DNA from: Hungatella sp.
Lineage (GTDB): Bacteria; Bacillota; Clostridia; Lachnospirales; Lachnospiraceae
Assembly: GCA_009712635.1 (NCBI GenBank)
Contig: WASS01000020.1
Span: 372,001 to 436,000, forward strand
Length of the DNA stretch: 64,000 nucleotides
Direction: 5' to 3'
In this document: positions 24,413 through 34,030 of the stretch, piece by piece
How the letters are laid out: each line of letters starts with the position of its first letter
Position numbering within the stretch: position 1 is the stretch's first letter
Notes under the pieces: model-generated
Told to the model about the DNA's origin: nothing
The model's database searches: none
What the model saw: only the letters and a program-made list of their open reading frames with translations
Program-made: the position numbers and the translations under genes

Positions 24413-25534
24413 TTAATTACCGATTTTGCGTTGCAGTCCAACATTCAGTACCAGGCCCATTCCCATAAAAATACTGGTTAGAGAGCTCACTCCCGAACTG
24501 ACAAAGGGAAGCGGCAGACCTGTATTTGGAAAGATCTGTGTCGCCACCGCGATGTTAGAAAAAGCCTGGAACCCGATCAGGGCTGCCATACCGGTGCAAA
24601 TCAGTCTGCCGGACATGTCTTTTGCTTTGGATGCAGTATAAAGACATTCAAATACAACCAGTCCAATAAGAGCAATGACAATCACACTGCCTCGAAATCC
24701 CATCTCTTCACCGATAATGGCAAAGATAAAATCCGTTTCACCGGCTGATAAAAAGTTTCCGTCTTTCACAGAAGCAATGGTTGTATTAAAAAGTCCCTTT
24801 CCCTGTAGCTGTCCGGAACTGATTGCCATAATTGAATTCTTTTGCTGGTATAAGTTTTCCGCATACTGTTCCGCATGAGGATAAATCCACGCAAGGATAC
24901 GCCGCGCCTGATAATCGTGTATGAACGGAATTAAGCCCTTAGTCAGCAGATAGATAAACAGCATACCTGCCGGTATTGCAATAGCCAGAACGCCACCAAT
25001 CCACCGGTAACTGATACCGGCTGAAAACACCATACACAGTATGATGACTGTAACAACCAGACTGGTAGATAAATTGGGTTCTGCAAAGATAAGACTTATG
25101 GGGAACGCCGCCAGCAAAGCAGCCAGTCCCACCATAACAGGCGTATTCATCTTTTCCTGGTATTTGTTCCAATACCAGGAAAAGAATACGATAAGCCCTA
25201 TTTTCGCAAATTCAGAGGGCTGGATCCCAATGCCCATGATGTTTATCCATCTGGTCGCACCTCCTGCCGTATGTCCCATGACAAGAACCGCTCCCAGCAA
25301 TAGGATGCATAGTCCATAAACCAGAACATAAAGCTTTACGATTTTACGATAGTCTATGATGGAAAGTACAATTGCCATTACAATCCCCACCATTACGCCG
25401 ATAATCTGTTTCGTCACTAAACCTGAATTTTGGTTGGAGGCACTAGCCACCACTAAAATTCCAATCACTGCCAGCGACAGCATGTACAAAACTAACCGGT
25501 AATTATAATATTTAAAATTGTAGTCAGTAAACAT
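24413..25534 (-). CDS. rodA: SEDS peptidoglycan glycosyltransferase RodA
   Basis: 373 aa, about ten membrane helices. SEDS landmarks are seen: [14 protein letters not shown], the extracellular loop before [22 protein letters not shown] and FVSSGVSS near the end. Polymerises glycan strands with its cognate class B PBP, here the PBP2 encoded upstream in the same cluster, in the elongation machinery. ATG at 25534, three bases after minE. FtsW or SpoVE is the alternative; the mre/PBP2 context favours RodA. Confidence 0.9.
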   Translation of the reverse strand: MFTDYNFKYYNYRLVLYMLSLAVIGILVVASASNQNSGLVTKQIIGVMVGIVMAIVLSIIDYRKIVKLYVLVYGLCILLLGAVLVMGHTAGGATRWINIMGIGIQPSEFAKIGLIVFFSWYWNKYQEKMNTPVMVGLAALLAAFPISLIFAEPNLSTSLVVTVIILCMVFSAGISYRWIGGVLAIAIPAGMLFIYLLTKGLIPFIHDYQARRILAWIYPHAEQYAENLYQQKNSIMAISSGQLQGKGLFNTTIASVKDGNFLSAGETDFIFAIIGEEMGFRGSVIVIALIGLVVFECLYTASKAKDMSGRLICTGMAALIGFQAFSNIAVATQIFPNTGLPLPFVSSGVSSLTSIFMGMGLVLNVGLQRKIGN

Positions 25535-25536
25535 AG

Positions 25537-25815
25537 TCAGTATATCCCCTTATCAGGTACATCGCGAATAGGGATGTTTGCATAAAGCACCGGTGTAAAA
25601 CGTTCACAATCCGGTTGCTTTAATTTCTTCATCTGTATCTCTATTCTGTCGGAATCAATATCCATGTATCGTGAAACAACACGGATCATATCGTCTTTTA
25701 TCATCTGCATGATCTCAGGAGAACAGTCAGCCTTGTCCGCAACCAGCAAAAGTTTCAGACGATTTCTTGCAATTTCTCCTGAATTCTTCTTACGGAATAC
25801 AGGAAACAGGTTCAT
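25537..25815 (-). CDS. minE: cell division topological specificity factor MinE
   Basis: 92 aa. N-terminal membrane and MinD-binding start (MNLFPVFRKK), contact helix region NRLKLLLVADKADC, and a C-terminal dimer domain with VVSRYMDID and EIQMK. Stimulates MinD ATPase so that MinCD is cleared from midcell. ATG after GGAGGG; 11 bases after minD. Confidence 0.92.
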   Translation of the reverse strand: MNLFPVFRKKNSGEIARNRLKLLLVADKADCSPEIMQMIKDDMIRVVSRYMDIDSDRIEIQMKKLKQPDCERFTPVLYANIPIRDVPDKGIY

Positions 25816-25826
25816 ATCAGACCCTC

Positions 25827-26618
25827 CTATGCTCTCTTTAAGAGATGCGAGAGTCGAAAGAACAGACCTTCCCGTACTGCCGGATTCTGAATCGGGATAT
25901 TCTCACCGATAATTCTCCTGCATACGTCCATATAGGCCTGTCCGGCTGGAGTCCCCATGCCAACAAGAGGCTCTCCCTGATTGCTGGAAATGACAATATC
26001 CTCGTCATCCGGAACCGCACCAATAATATCAATGGCCAGAATGTCCATGACGTCATCAAGAGACATCATATCTCCCCTTTTTACCATATCAGCCCGGATT
26101 CTGTTAACAATCAGTTCTATGCTGCCCATATCAGCAGCTTCCAAAAGACCAATAATCCGGTCTGCATCCCGGATTGCGGACACCTCCGGAGTTGTTACAA
26201 CAATGGCTCTGTCAGCACCTGCAATTGCGTTCTGAAAGCCCTGTTCAATTCCCGCCGGACAATCTAACAGAATGTAATCAAAATCATCTCTTAAATCATC
26301 CACCAGTTTTACCATCTGCCCGGGTGTAACTGCGGTCTTGTCCCGTGTCTGGGCTGATGGAAGTAAAAATAAATTCGGGTATCTTTTGTCTTTAATCAGG
26401 GCCTGCTTCATACGGCAGTTTCCCTCTACCACATCTACAAGATTGTAGACAATGCGGTTTTCCAGACCCATAACCACGTCTAAGTTCCGAAGTCCGATAT
26501 CTGTATCTATCAGGACTACCTTCTTACCCAGAATCGCCAGTCCGGTACCAACATTGGCAGAAGTTGTCGTCTTGCCTACCCCGCCTTTTCCAGAAGTGAT
26601 TACGATGATCTCGCTCAT
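25827..26618 (-). CDS. minD: septum site-determining protein MinD
   Basis: 263 aa ParA/Mrp-type ATPase. Deviant Walker A GKGGVGKTT at 10-18, switch DTDIGLRN, LDCPAG (Walker B), and a C-terminal amphipathic membrane-targeting helix (LFFRLSHLLKRA). Binds the membrane as an ATP dimer, recruits MinC and responds to MinE. ATG at 26618 after CAGGAGG. Part of the minC-minD-minE set. Confidence 0.95.
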   Translation of the reverse strand: MSEIIVITSGKGGVGKTTTSANVGTGLAILGKKVVLIDTDIGLRNLDVVMGLENRIVYNLVDVVEGNCRMKQALIKDKRYPNLFLLPSAQTRDKTAVTPGQMVKLVDDLRDDFDYILLDCPAGIEQGFQNAIAGADRAIVVTTPEVSAIRDADRIIGLLEAADMGSIELIVNRIRADMVKRGDMMSLDDVMDILAIDIIGAVPDDEDIVISSNQGEPLVGMGTPAGQAYMDVCRRIIGENIPIQNPAVREGLFFRLSHLLKRA

Positions 26619-26653
26619 ACCATATCCTCCTGTTTTTTATACCTCATTCTATT

Positions 26654-27322
26654 TTACCTTAATTTTCGGAATATTTCCACACTTTTTTTCATTGGTTTTA
26701 TAAGGACTTTATTATTCTCCAGATACGCCTTCATTGGTCCCCGCCCAAGGCGGCGGCTTCTGCCGTCCAGTCCTGAAGTACAGTCTGCAATCCGAAGCTG
26801 GGAAGGTGCCATTTCCAGGGCTGTAATCAGTGCGCCTTTATTCCCTGCCACGCCTGCACATACGGTGCCGGACAATTTGCCAAGAACGATTACATTGCCC
26901 TTTGCCAGGACTTTTGCACCCTTTAATACATCTCCAATGATTACAATGCTTGCTTCTGATTCCAAAGTCTCTCCATTTTGTAAATTGCCTTTGAAAAACT
27001 GTCCCGTCTGGCAGGATAGTTCCATCAGCTTCTCATTCAGTGCTTTTTCACATCGCTTCATGCGGTTTGCATCAGTATCCACCAGACAAATAATTTCCAC
27101 ATTGGAATTTTCCGTAATCTGGTTTATGATAGAGAATTCTTCCGCAGGAGTAACCTCTCTGCCTTCAATTGTCAGAGTCATTTGTGCGGATCCCCAGAAT
27201 TTGGCATGATCTCCGAATTTCTTCCCAATGTCAGAAAGAAGCTGAGGGAAGGGGATGTCCGGATCCAGGATAACAGTCATACCTGCTTTGTTGCTTTTTA
27301 TTACTACGGTATCATGCATCAT
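26654..27322 (-). CDS. minC: septum site-determining protein MinC
   Basis: 222 aa. N-terminal FtsZ-inhibiting domain (about 1-100) and C-terminal beta-helix that binds MinD (DVLKGAKVLAKGNVIVLGKLSGTV; LGRGPMKAYLENN). Blocks Z-ring assembly away from midcell. GAGGTGAT precedes two consecutive ATG codons, so the start is 27322 or 27319. 18 bases after the PBP2 gene, 35 before minD. Confidence 0.92.
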   Translation of the reverse strand: MMHDTVVIKSNKAGMTVILDPDIPFPQLLSDIGKKFGDHAKFWGSAQMTLTIEGREVTPAEEFSIINQITENSNVEIICLVDTDANRMKRCEKALNEKLMELSCQTGQFFKGNLQNGETLESEASIVIIGDVLKGAKVLAKGNVIVLGKLSGTVCAGVAGNKGALITALEMAPSQLRIADCTSGLDGRSRRLGRGPMKAYLENNKVLIKPMKKSVEIFRKLR

Positions 27323-27339
27323 ATCACCTCTTATCCTCG

Positions 27340-30204
27340 TTAATCGCGAATGTTGACCTTCGCTGCATCCAGGGCGCCTGCGTTTACAATGGATTCTAAG
27401 TCTATGTAGCCATAATAATACTTATAGACATTCTTCGCAATGTTAGCGGCGTTCGATGATGAATAGCCATACGGAATATTCACTGTTACACAGATTTCCG
27501 GATTGTCATATGGCGCATAAGAAATGAAGAACGCATGATTCGGCTTATTGCGGGCTTCCTGGGCAGTTCCGGTCTTACCGGCAATTTCCACTTCCAGATC
27601 CGCAAATAATCTCTTAGTCGAACCGTTAGCAATCACTTCTCTCATTCCCTGTTGTACAGTATCCCACGTTGAGCCCGCCGCGTCAATATGAGAAGAAATC
27701 TCAGGGGTATAATCTTTAATCAGATTACCTTCAGAATCCGTTGTTTTATCAAGTAAACTGAGTTCAAAAACAGTTCCCCTGTTTGCTATGGCAGCAACAT
27801 ACCTTGACAACTGGACATTGGTATAAGCATGGCTTCCCTGTCCCATGGCGGAACGTTCCGGCGCTTCTTTGGAAATCTGCGGATCCAGCTCGCCAATCTC
27901 CACACCAGATTTATGATCCAGTCCAAATTTTGATGCATAGCTTCGTAAAACCTCCAGTCCTAAATCAGGAGAATAAATTCCGTTTCCATCTGTAGAAAGA
28001 CGGTGGCCTAAATCTGCAAAGAAATAGTTACAGGAGTTTTCAATTCCGCCAACAATGTTAAGCGGACCATGCTGGCCGGAATAGATCCAGCACTTGATGG
28101 GAGGTTCCACGTCAGTATAAATTCCGGAGCAGTTAATGGTTTCCTCGGCGGTGATCGCATGCTCTTCAAGAGCTGCAACTGCTGTAATCGGTTTGAATGT
28201 GGACCCTGGTGCTTTTCGCGTCTGTGTTGCATTATTATAAAGGGGGAGGGATAAATCCGCCTGAAGCTGGCTGAAATAAGAGCCATCCCCTATCCTGTTA
28301 TTATCGTACCCCGGATAGGAAACCAGTGCAAGCACTTCTCCGGTTTTATCATTGGTCACTACCACTCCTGCATTACAGGGGGACAGGGCTAACTGAGCAG
28401 GAGTGATCTCCAGTGCTGACAGCTTTTTTAAAAGAAACGTATATGCATCACCAGTCGCTCTTAATTCGGCAATGTCCTGTTCATTCTCCTTTATTACGCC
28501 CTGATCGTATAAAGCCAGGCATAATTCCTGCCCGGTTATGGTATCATTATTAATTAAATACCGGTAGATCTTCTTGGTAAAGCTCCTGTCCTGTTCCAGC
28601 TTGGCTGACACATAAGTTACCAACGCTTCAAAGGTATCATCTGCACTGGAATACTTAACGTCTGTTTCCAGTTTCGTGGTATCAATCCAGCCGTTTGCGA
28701 TTCCATAATAAAGATAATCCCTCAGGCTTATTTCATCTGATTTCCATGCCTGAAATTCGTCACTGGATGCGTCTATGGCCTCTGCCTTTACGATTCCCAC
28801 AGTAGGCTCGGAAAGATAGCTGTAAATATAAAACAGATAGGCTTTCATATCTTCCGGAAGATTTTTCATAACTGTTGCATGAGGACTCATCAGTTCACTG
28901 CGAAGCTGGTCTAATATCTCTTTCCTTGAAGCTTCATACTTCCGGTATATGTTCTTTTCTGTATCTGATGCTTCCTCTGATTCAATCTCCTTTAAAGACA
29001 GGACATTGTTATTGATCAGCTGAAAATAAGCATCTTTTACGGGAATCTTCATATTGGATCCGTCTGTCGTGCTGCCCGTCTGGTAATCTCCATTTACAAT
29101 GGTTTTGATTAAAACCCCAGCGAGAGACTGTTCAATCAAATGGTAGATGCCTTTTTGCAGATCTGCATCCAATGTTAAGTAAACGTCATTGCCGGCAAGA
29201 GAATCCGTCTGATCCTTGGTTTCCCGGATTCTTCCCACACTGTCTTTATAAATTGTCTTTTTCCCCTTGGTTCCCTGAAGTTCATGCTCCATGGTATACT
29301 CAATGCCTGTCCGCCCTACAATATCATTGATATCATAGTCATCTTTCCGGCTCTGCAGATTCTCCAGCTGTTCCTCTGGAACCTTTCCTGTATATCCGAT
29401 AACAGGGGCAAAGGGAATACTGTCGTTATAAGCCCGGATTGTGGTCTCTTCCACGGTGACCCCCTGCAGATCTCCGATATGTTCCAGGATATCGGCTACC
29501 GTATCGTCCGATACTTCTGTGGCCACCGCAGTCGTTTCATACTTTCGGTACAGCATGAGACGGAGGGCATATTTAATATTAATAATATCCAGTGCCTCCT
29601 GATCAGTCAGGGCAACGGGGTTCCCGTCAGAATCTTTTAAACTCTTTAAGCCGTTATCTTCACAGATCCGATCAAACAGTTCTCTGGCACTTAAATTGGA
29701 AGGATAAAGACCTTTTGCATCATCTAAGTCCTCTACCTTCTTCAGTCCGTAATAATCCCTGAGGAAGCGTTTTCTTGCAGATTCAGAAGAAGAAGTATAA
29801 ACCATATCGCCATTGGAATCAACGGCTATTTCAAATTTACCCTCTACGTTTTCTCCATGCTTTTTAAGAATCTGCACCAGTCTTAAATACATGCGGTTTT
29901 TATCATCTGTTTTTTTATAGGCACCGTTATCCTGTACCATAACTGTGTAAGCCAGTTTATTATATGCCAGCACCTTTCCGGTTCTGTCATAGATGTTTCC
30001 TCTTGAGCCTGCAGTTGTAATGGTCTGCTCTGTAATCTGCAGGTAATCGCTTAAGGCTTTTTCACCATTAATAATCTGCATATTAAAAAGTGTGTGAACC
30101 AGTCCGGTATACATGGCCAAACAGATGATTCCAAGAATAAAAAGACGGGATGAAGCAGCTTTCCTGAATACATCTCTTATGATCTCCATTAAATCCCTAA
30201 ACAA
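27340..30204 (-). CDS. mrdA: class B penicillin-binding protein 2 (elongation transpeptidase) with large insertion
   Basis: About 950 aa; elongation PBP2 proteins are often 600-700. One N-terminal membrane helix, then a PBP dimerisation domain (SRGNIYDRTG; GRTGIEYTME). In a frame read back to 30228, residues about 365-615 are an extra, mostly helical, charged segment without similarity I recognise, before the transpeptidase domain: STFK at 676-679, SCN at 732-734, KTG at 885-887. The start is uncertain: TTG at 30204 has a strong GAGGTGAT seven bases upstream; ATG 30189 has only AGGG. Either start overlaps mreD or nearly so. Partner of RodA. Confidence 0.88.
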   Translation of the reverse strand: MFRDLMEIIRDVFRKAASSRLFILGIICLAMYTGLVHTLFNMQIINGEKALSDYLQITEQTITTAGSRGNIYDRTGKVLAYNKLAYTVMVQDNGAYKKTDDKNRMYLRLVQILKKHGENVEGKFEIAVDSNGDMVYTSSSESARKRFLRDYYGLKKVEDLDDAKGLYPSNLSARELFDRICEDNGLKSLKDSDGNPVALTDQEALDIINIKYALRLMLYRKYETTAVATEVSDDTVADILEHIGDLQGVTVEETTIRAYNDSIPFAPVIGYTGKVPEEQLENLQSRKDDYDINDIVGRTGIEYTMEHELQGTKGKKTIYKDSVGRIRETKDQTDSLAGNDVYLTLDADLQKGIYHLIEQSLAGVLIKTIVNGDYQTGSTTDGSNMKIPVKDAYFQLINNNVLSLKEIESEEASDTEKNIYRKYEASRKEILDQLRSELMSPHATVMKNLPEDMKAYLFYIYSYLSEPTVGIVKAEAIDASSDEFQAWKSDEISLRDYLYYGIANGWIDTTKLETDVKYSSADDTFEALVTYVSAKLEQDRSFTKKIYRYLINNDTITGQELCLALYDQGVIKENEQDIAELRATGDAYTFLLKKLSALEITPAQLALSPCNAGVVVTNDKTGEVLALVSYPGYDNNRIGDGSYFSQLQADLSLPLYNNATQTRKAPGSTFKPITAVAALEEHAITAEETINCSGIYTDVEPPIKCWIYSGQHGPLNIVGGIENSCNYFFADLGHRLSTDGNGIYSPDLGLEVLRSYASKFGLDHKSGVEIGELDPQISKEAPERSAMGQGSHAYTNVQLSRYVAAIANRGTVFELSLLDKTTDSEGNLIKDYTPEISSHIDAAGSTWDTVQQGMREVIANGSTKRLFADLEVEIAGKTGTAQEARNKPNHAFFISYAPYDNPEICVTVNIPYGYSSSNAANIAKNVYKYYYGYIDLESIVNAGALDAAKVNIRD

Positions 30205-30730
30205 TCGTAGAATCACCTCTTTTTTCAATCTCTTCCAAATGGCGGTTCATAATCAGGAATACCCTGTAAAGCAGAAGCGTAGTCACAACAGTAAAGATAA
30301 TCTCAGGTAAAACCAGATTAATAAAGTAAAAACCGATCCGTAATTTTTGTCGAATCAAAAAGCGGAACACATAGATATAAAAATTATAGGCCAGTTCATT
30401 CAGCACACTCATAATTAACGGCAGTGTTATATAATCTTCATAGTAATATCTGGTACAGATTCCGTTAACATAGCCCATAATAATAAAAATCAGGGTATAA
30501 AATCCAAAGGGACCGCTGTAAAACAAATCCATAAGAAGACCTGCTAACAGACCATAGTACATTCCTGCTTCTTTCCCATGTATAAATCCAAAAGAAAAAG
30601 TGAGAATTAACAGCAGGTTGGGTGTAGCCGATAGAAACGGAAGCAGGGGAAATATACAGTTTTGGATGGTAAATGCCAGTATAATAAGCAGTACGTTGAA
30701 TAAAATCCGTCTCATGTTACTCCTTTTCAC
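30197..30730 (-). CDS. mreD: rod shape-determining protein MreD
   Basis: 177 aa, about five to six membrane helices (NCIFPLLPFLSATPNLLLIL; GMYYGLLAGLLMDLFYSGPFG). Membrane member of the elongation complex with MreC and PBP2. The ATG shares a base with the mreC stop, and its 3' end carries the ribosome binding site of the PBP2 gene. Confidence 0.88.
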   Translation of the reverse strand: MKRSNMRRILFNVLLIILAFTIQNCIFPLLPFLSATPNLLLILTFSFGFIHGKEAGMYYGLLAGLLMDLFYSGPFGFYTLIFIIMGYVNGICTRYYYEDYITLPLIMSVLNELAYNFYIYVFRFLIRQKLRIGFYFINLVLPEIIFTVVTTLLLYRVFLIMNRHLEEIEKRGDSTIV

Positions 30731-31659
30731 TATTGGGAAGCGCTTTCGCTCTCTGCAGCCTGGGTTGACTGGGCTGTGGTTTCTGCAGTGTCTCCTCCTT
30801 CTGCAGCCGGAGCAGACTCCCCTTCCTTCATCATATCAGCTTTCAACTGGGTTATTACAAGTACCTCCTGAAGGCTGCCAAACTCTGCGGCAGGAATTAA
30901 ATAACCGGATTTAGTTACATTGTTGGTATCGTTGGTGATATCGGAAGCATATCCCACTAAAATTCCAGGTAAATACACAGAACTGATATTGGAGGTTACA
31001 ATCTTATCTCCGTCTTTTAAATCGCTGTCTTTTAATACATTGGTAATTCTTAACCTGCCATCTTTAAAGAGAGTTAAGTCACCGGCAACAATGCAGCTGT
31101 CACCAGACTGCATGGCCATACCGCTGACCCGGCTGGAGTCATCGATAATGGACCGTACCGTAGCATAATTGGCACCTACATCGGTAACAATGCCCACAAG
31201 ACCGCCGCCTGCCACCACATTCATATCTGTGGCAATTCCATCCTTCGAACCTTTGTCAATTCGAAACACTTTAAACCAGTTGCTTGAATCGTTGGCAATG
31301 ACTCTGGCTCCCACTTTTGTATACTGGCCATATTGCTGATCCAGACTGTAAAGTTCTCTTAATCGTTTTAATTCAAATTCCTCTGACTGCAGCCTGGTGT
31401 TTTCCTCAGTCAGCTGGTTGATAAGATCTTTCATATCTTTATTCTCAATCATTGCATTCCTGAGTTTGGAATAATCCCTGAACTCATCATAAATAGCCGA
31501 CCCCACTGAATTAACTCCGGACTGTACTGGGATGAGAACATATCCCACACCTGTACGCAACGGTGTAAGCCACTCATCATGAACGGATGTCAGTCCGATG
31601 AGCAGGACACAAAAAACTGTTAATGCAATCAGAATATATTTACTGCGTTTTGGTTCCAT
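30730..31659 (-). CDS. mreC: rod shape-determining protein MreC
   Basis: 309 aa. N-terminal membrane helix (about 8-27), a coiled coil (about 65-105; NQLTEENTRLQSEEFELKRL), then the two beta-barrels (VIANDSSNWFKVFRIDKGS; VAGGGLVGIVTDVG) and a Ser/Ala/Thr-rich disordered tail (about 280-309). Scaffold linking MreD and the PBP2-RodA pair. It starts directly after radC; mreB, normally between them, is absent here. Confidence 0.92.
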   Translation of the reverse strand: MEPKRSKYILIALTVFCVLLIGLTSVHDEWLTPLRTGVGYVLIPVQSGVNSVGSAIYDEFRDYSKLRNAMIENKDMKDLINQLTEENTRLQSEEFELKRLRELYSLDQQYGQYTKVGARVIANDSSNWFKVFRIDKGSKDGIATDMNVVAGGGLVGIVTDVGANYATVRSIIDDSSRVSGMAMQSGDSCIVAGDLTLFKDGRLRITNVLKDSDLKDGDKIVTSNISSVYLPGILVGYASDITNDTNNVTKSGYLIPAAEFGSLQEVLVITQLKADMMKEGESAPAAEGGDTAETTAQSTQAAESESASQ

Positions 31660-32355
31660 CTATACGATTCCCCGTTCTTTTAAACTGATATAGGAATTAT
31701 CTCCTATAATAATATGATCTAACAGTCTGATACCAATTAAATCTCCTGCTTCCTTCACCCTGCGGGTAATAGAAAGATCCTCTCTGCTGGGCGCCGGATC
31801 TCCGCTTGGATGATTGTGGACCAGAACCAGGCTGACTGCATGATACTTAACCGCTTCAATGAAAATCTCTCTGGGAGAAACAACAGAAGTGTTCACTGTT
31901 CCCTGAGAGATCATAATGTCCTTAATAAGGGCACCTTTTGTATTTAAGAGCATGACAAAAACCAGCTCCTGTTCTCTGTGGCGCATATCCTCCACAAAAT
32001 AATTTACAATATCCTGTGGACGATGAAAATCAGTTCCTTTTAAACTGGCCGTCCGTTTCCAGATTCGTTTGGACAATTCCCCAATGCATAATAACTGGGC
32101 GCCTTTCACACGGCCGATTCCCTTAACCTGCATCAGTTCCTGCATGGAAAGATGCAAAAGCCCTAAAATACCCTCCCTCGGATAGTTTAAGGCCAGTATC
32201 TTTTGTGCCAGTGCAAGAGAGTTGTCCTCTCTGGAACCTGTCCGGATAATAATGGACAGAAGTTCTGCATCACTTAAACCTTCCGGTCCTTCTCTCAGAC
32301 ACTTTTCACAGGGTCTTTCATCCTTTGGGATGTCTTTCATCGTTATACGTTCCAT
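31660..32355 (-). CDS. radC: RadC-family JAB/MPN-domain protein
   Basis: 231 aa from ATG 32355, with AGGAGG three bases upstream; a longer frame opens at 32394 without a ribosome binding site, and the usual RadC N-terminus agrees with the shorter form. Helix-hairpin-helix region (MQVKGIGRVKGAQL) and C-terminal JAB domain with the metal-site motif HNHPSGDPAPSREDL. Despite its name the DNA-repair role is doubtful; the function is unresolved. Marks the radC-mre-min gene order typical of Firmicutes. Confidence 0.88.
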   Translation of the reverse strand: MERITMKDIPKDERPCEKCLREGPEGLSDAELLSIIIRTGSREDNSLALAQKILALNYPREGILGLLHLSMQELMQVKGIGRVKGAQLLCIGELSKRIWKRTASLKGTDFHRPQDIVNYFVEDMRHREQELVFVMLLNTKGALIKDIMISQGTVNTSVVSPREIFIEAVKYHAVSLVLVHNHPSGDPAPSREDLSITRRVKEAGDLIGIRLLDHIIIGDNSYISLKERGIV

Positions 32356-32404
32356 ATGCCTCCTACGGTTACTCTCCAGGTACGCAACAGACATATGTAG
32401 AATC

Positions 32405-32656
32405 TTAAATCAATCGATATGTTACCAGAGCTGCAGCCATTCCAATAATGCCGCCCATGGTAATTTTAATGTTAATGCCGAAGGTTATGACCAGAACACC
32501 AAAATTAACAATTAACGGAGCATCAAACCCGAATGACTGGCCAGCATTCAGCCAGGAAAGCCATGGGATTGTCTTAGTCAGATCTCCGACAAAGCCGCCA
32601 AGCACAACACCGGCAAGCATAAGAAGAAGCATTACCCAGTAGTTTTTACCTCTCAT
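32405..32656 (-). CDS. DUF4321 small membrane protein
   Basis: 83 aa with two membrane helices (WVMLLLMLAGVVLGGFVGD and a C-terminal IGMAAALVTYRLI) flanking a short outside stretch. Matches my memory of DUF4321, found next to radC-mreBCD in clostridia; function unknown, perhaps an accessory of the elongation complex. First gene of the radC-mre-min-rod run; ATG follows AGGAG. Confidence 0.7.
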   Translation of the reverse strand: MRGKNYWVMLLLMLAGVVLGGFVGDLTKTIPWLSWLNAGQSFGFDAPLIVNFGVLVITFGINIKITMGGIIGMAAALVTYRLI

Positions 32657-32710
32657 CTGTTATGATACTCCTTTTTGTTTCCTGGCAGGATTGCCCATAC
32701 CTGTCAAAAT

Positions 32711-32739
32711 ATTTTAGCATAATTTTACTGCTGTGTACA
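32711..32739 (-). promoter_or_regulatory. candidate promoter of the DUF4321-radC-mre-min-rod cluster
   Basis: Extended -10 TGCTAAAAT (TAAAAT at 32711-32716), 17-base spacer, weak -35 TGTACA (32734-32739), minus strand, in the 90-base gap before the DUF4321 gene. Confidence 0.45.
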
Positions 32740-32746
32740 CCCCTTT

Positions 32747-34027
32747 TTACAATACAATCAAACCTGCATCAAGAAGCTTCTGGAGTGACATCAGTATTCC
32801 AAGCTTTGCGTGATACCAGGTAAGACCGCCCTGAAAATATACTGCATAAGGAGGTTTAATTGGGGCATCCGCACTTAATTCAATGGAAGATCCCTGTACA
32901 AAAGCCCCGGCTGCCATAATGACAGGGGCATCGTATCCGGGCATATCCCATGGCTCTGGAGTAACGAAGCTGTCCACCGGTGCGGCTGCCTGGATTCCCT
33001 GGCAGAAAGCGATTACGCCTTCCGGATTTCCAAAGGTGACTGCCTGGATAATATCATGACGTGACTGGCGGCCGTCAGGTACAACCGCAAAGCCCAGGCT
33101 CTCATACACATTGGCTGCAAAAACAGCTCCCTTTAACGCGCCTGCTACTACAGTAGGAGAAAGAAACAGACCCTGATAGAATGACTGATTCAGTCCCAGA
33201 CTGGCTCCAACTTCCTTTCCAAGTCCGGGTGCAGTGAGACGGTAAGACGCACGGTCAATGCAGTCGGTTCTTCCTGCAATATATCCTCCTATGGGAGCAA
33301 GACCGCCGCCAGGATTTTTAATCAGGGATCCAACGATCATATCCGCTCCTACATCAGAAGGTTCCATACGCTCCACAAACTCACCATAGCAGTTATCTAC
33401 CATACAGATAATTTCCGGCTTTATGTTTTTAATAAATGCAATCAGCTCGCCGATCTGTGAAACGGAAAATGTGGGACGGGTATCGTATCCCTTGGAACGC
33501 TGGATGGTAACCAGACGTGTTTTTTCGTTAATTGCTTTTTCAATGGATTCATAATCAAAGGTTCCGTCGGGAAGAAGATCTACCTGACGGTATACGACGC
33601 CGTATTCTTTCAGGGAACCAACACTCTCCCTGATTCCAATCACTTCCTCCAGAGTATCATAAGGCTTACCGGCAGGTGATAACAGTTCATCTCCAGGACG
33701 AAGGTTTCCCGATAATGCAATAGAAAGTGCATGAGTTCCGCTGATTAAATTCGGTCTTACCAGCGCGCTTTCCGTATGAAAAACACTGGCGTATACTGCT
33801 TCCAGCGTATCCCTCCCCAGATCGTTGTAACCGTAACCAGTGGTCGCTGCAAAATGAATGTCACTGACCCGGTTCTCCTGCATGGCTTTAATGACCTTCA
33901 TCTGATTGAATTCTGCATTTTTATCAATCTCTTCAAATCTGGCTTTTAATTTCCCTTCAATTTTTGTTCCAAAATCCAGCACACTCCGGCTGATGCCAAG
34001 CTCTTCATATATACTGTCAATTTCCAT
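32747..34027 (-). CDS. methionine gamma-lyase-family PLP protein (YnbB-like, 'aluminium resistance')
   Basis: 426 aa fold type I PLP enzyme. SGTHALSIAL is the cofactor phosphate region, MVDNCYGEFVE holds the pyridine-binding Asp, and SLIKNPGGGLAP contains the probable PLP Lys. It matches the B. subtilis YnbB family, commonly annotated as methionine gamma-lyase-like. The substrate is not established. Four bases after miaA, last gene of the miaB/mutSL-miaA run. Confidence 0.85.
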   Translation of the reverse strand: MEIDSIYEELGISRSVLDFGTKIEGKLKARFEEIDKNAEFNQMKVIKAMQENRVSDIHFAATTGYGYNDLGRDTLEAVYASVFHTESALVRPNLISGTHALSIALSGNLRPGDELLSPAGKPYDTLEEVIGIRESVGSLKEYGVVYRQVDLLPDGTFDYESIEKAINEKTRLVTIQRSKGYDTRPTFSVSQIGELIAFIKNIKPEIICMVDNCYGEFVERMEPSDVGADMIVGSLIKNPGGGLAPIGGYIAGRTDCIDRASYRLTAPGLGKEVGASLGLNQSFYQGLFLSPTVVAGALKGAVFAANVYESLGFAVVPDGRQSRHDIIQAVTFGNPEGVIAFCQGIQAAAPVDSFVTPEPWDMPGYDAPVIMAAGAFVQGSSIELSADAPIKPPYAVYFQGGLTWYHAKLGILMSLQKLLDAGLIVL

Positions 34028-34030
34028 GAT

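Noticed and set aside
29284-29640. Open frame of 118 codons opposite the PBP2 gene
   Set aside because: Antisense shadow of a well-supported coding sequence, no ribosome binding site, no recognisable motif.
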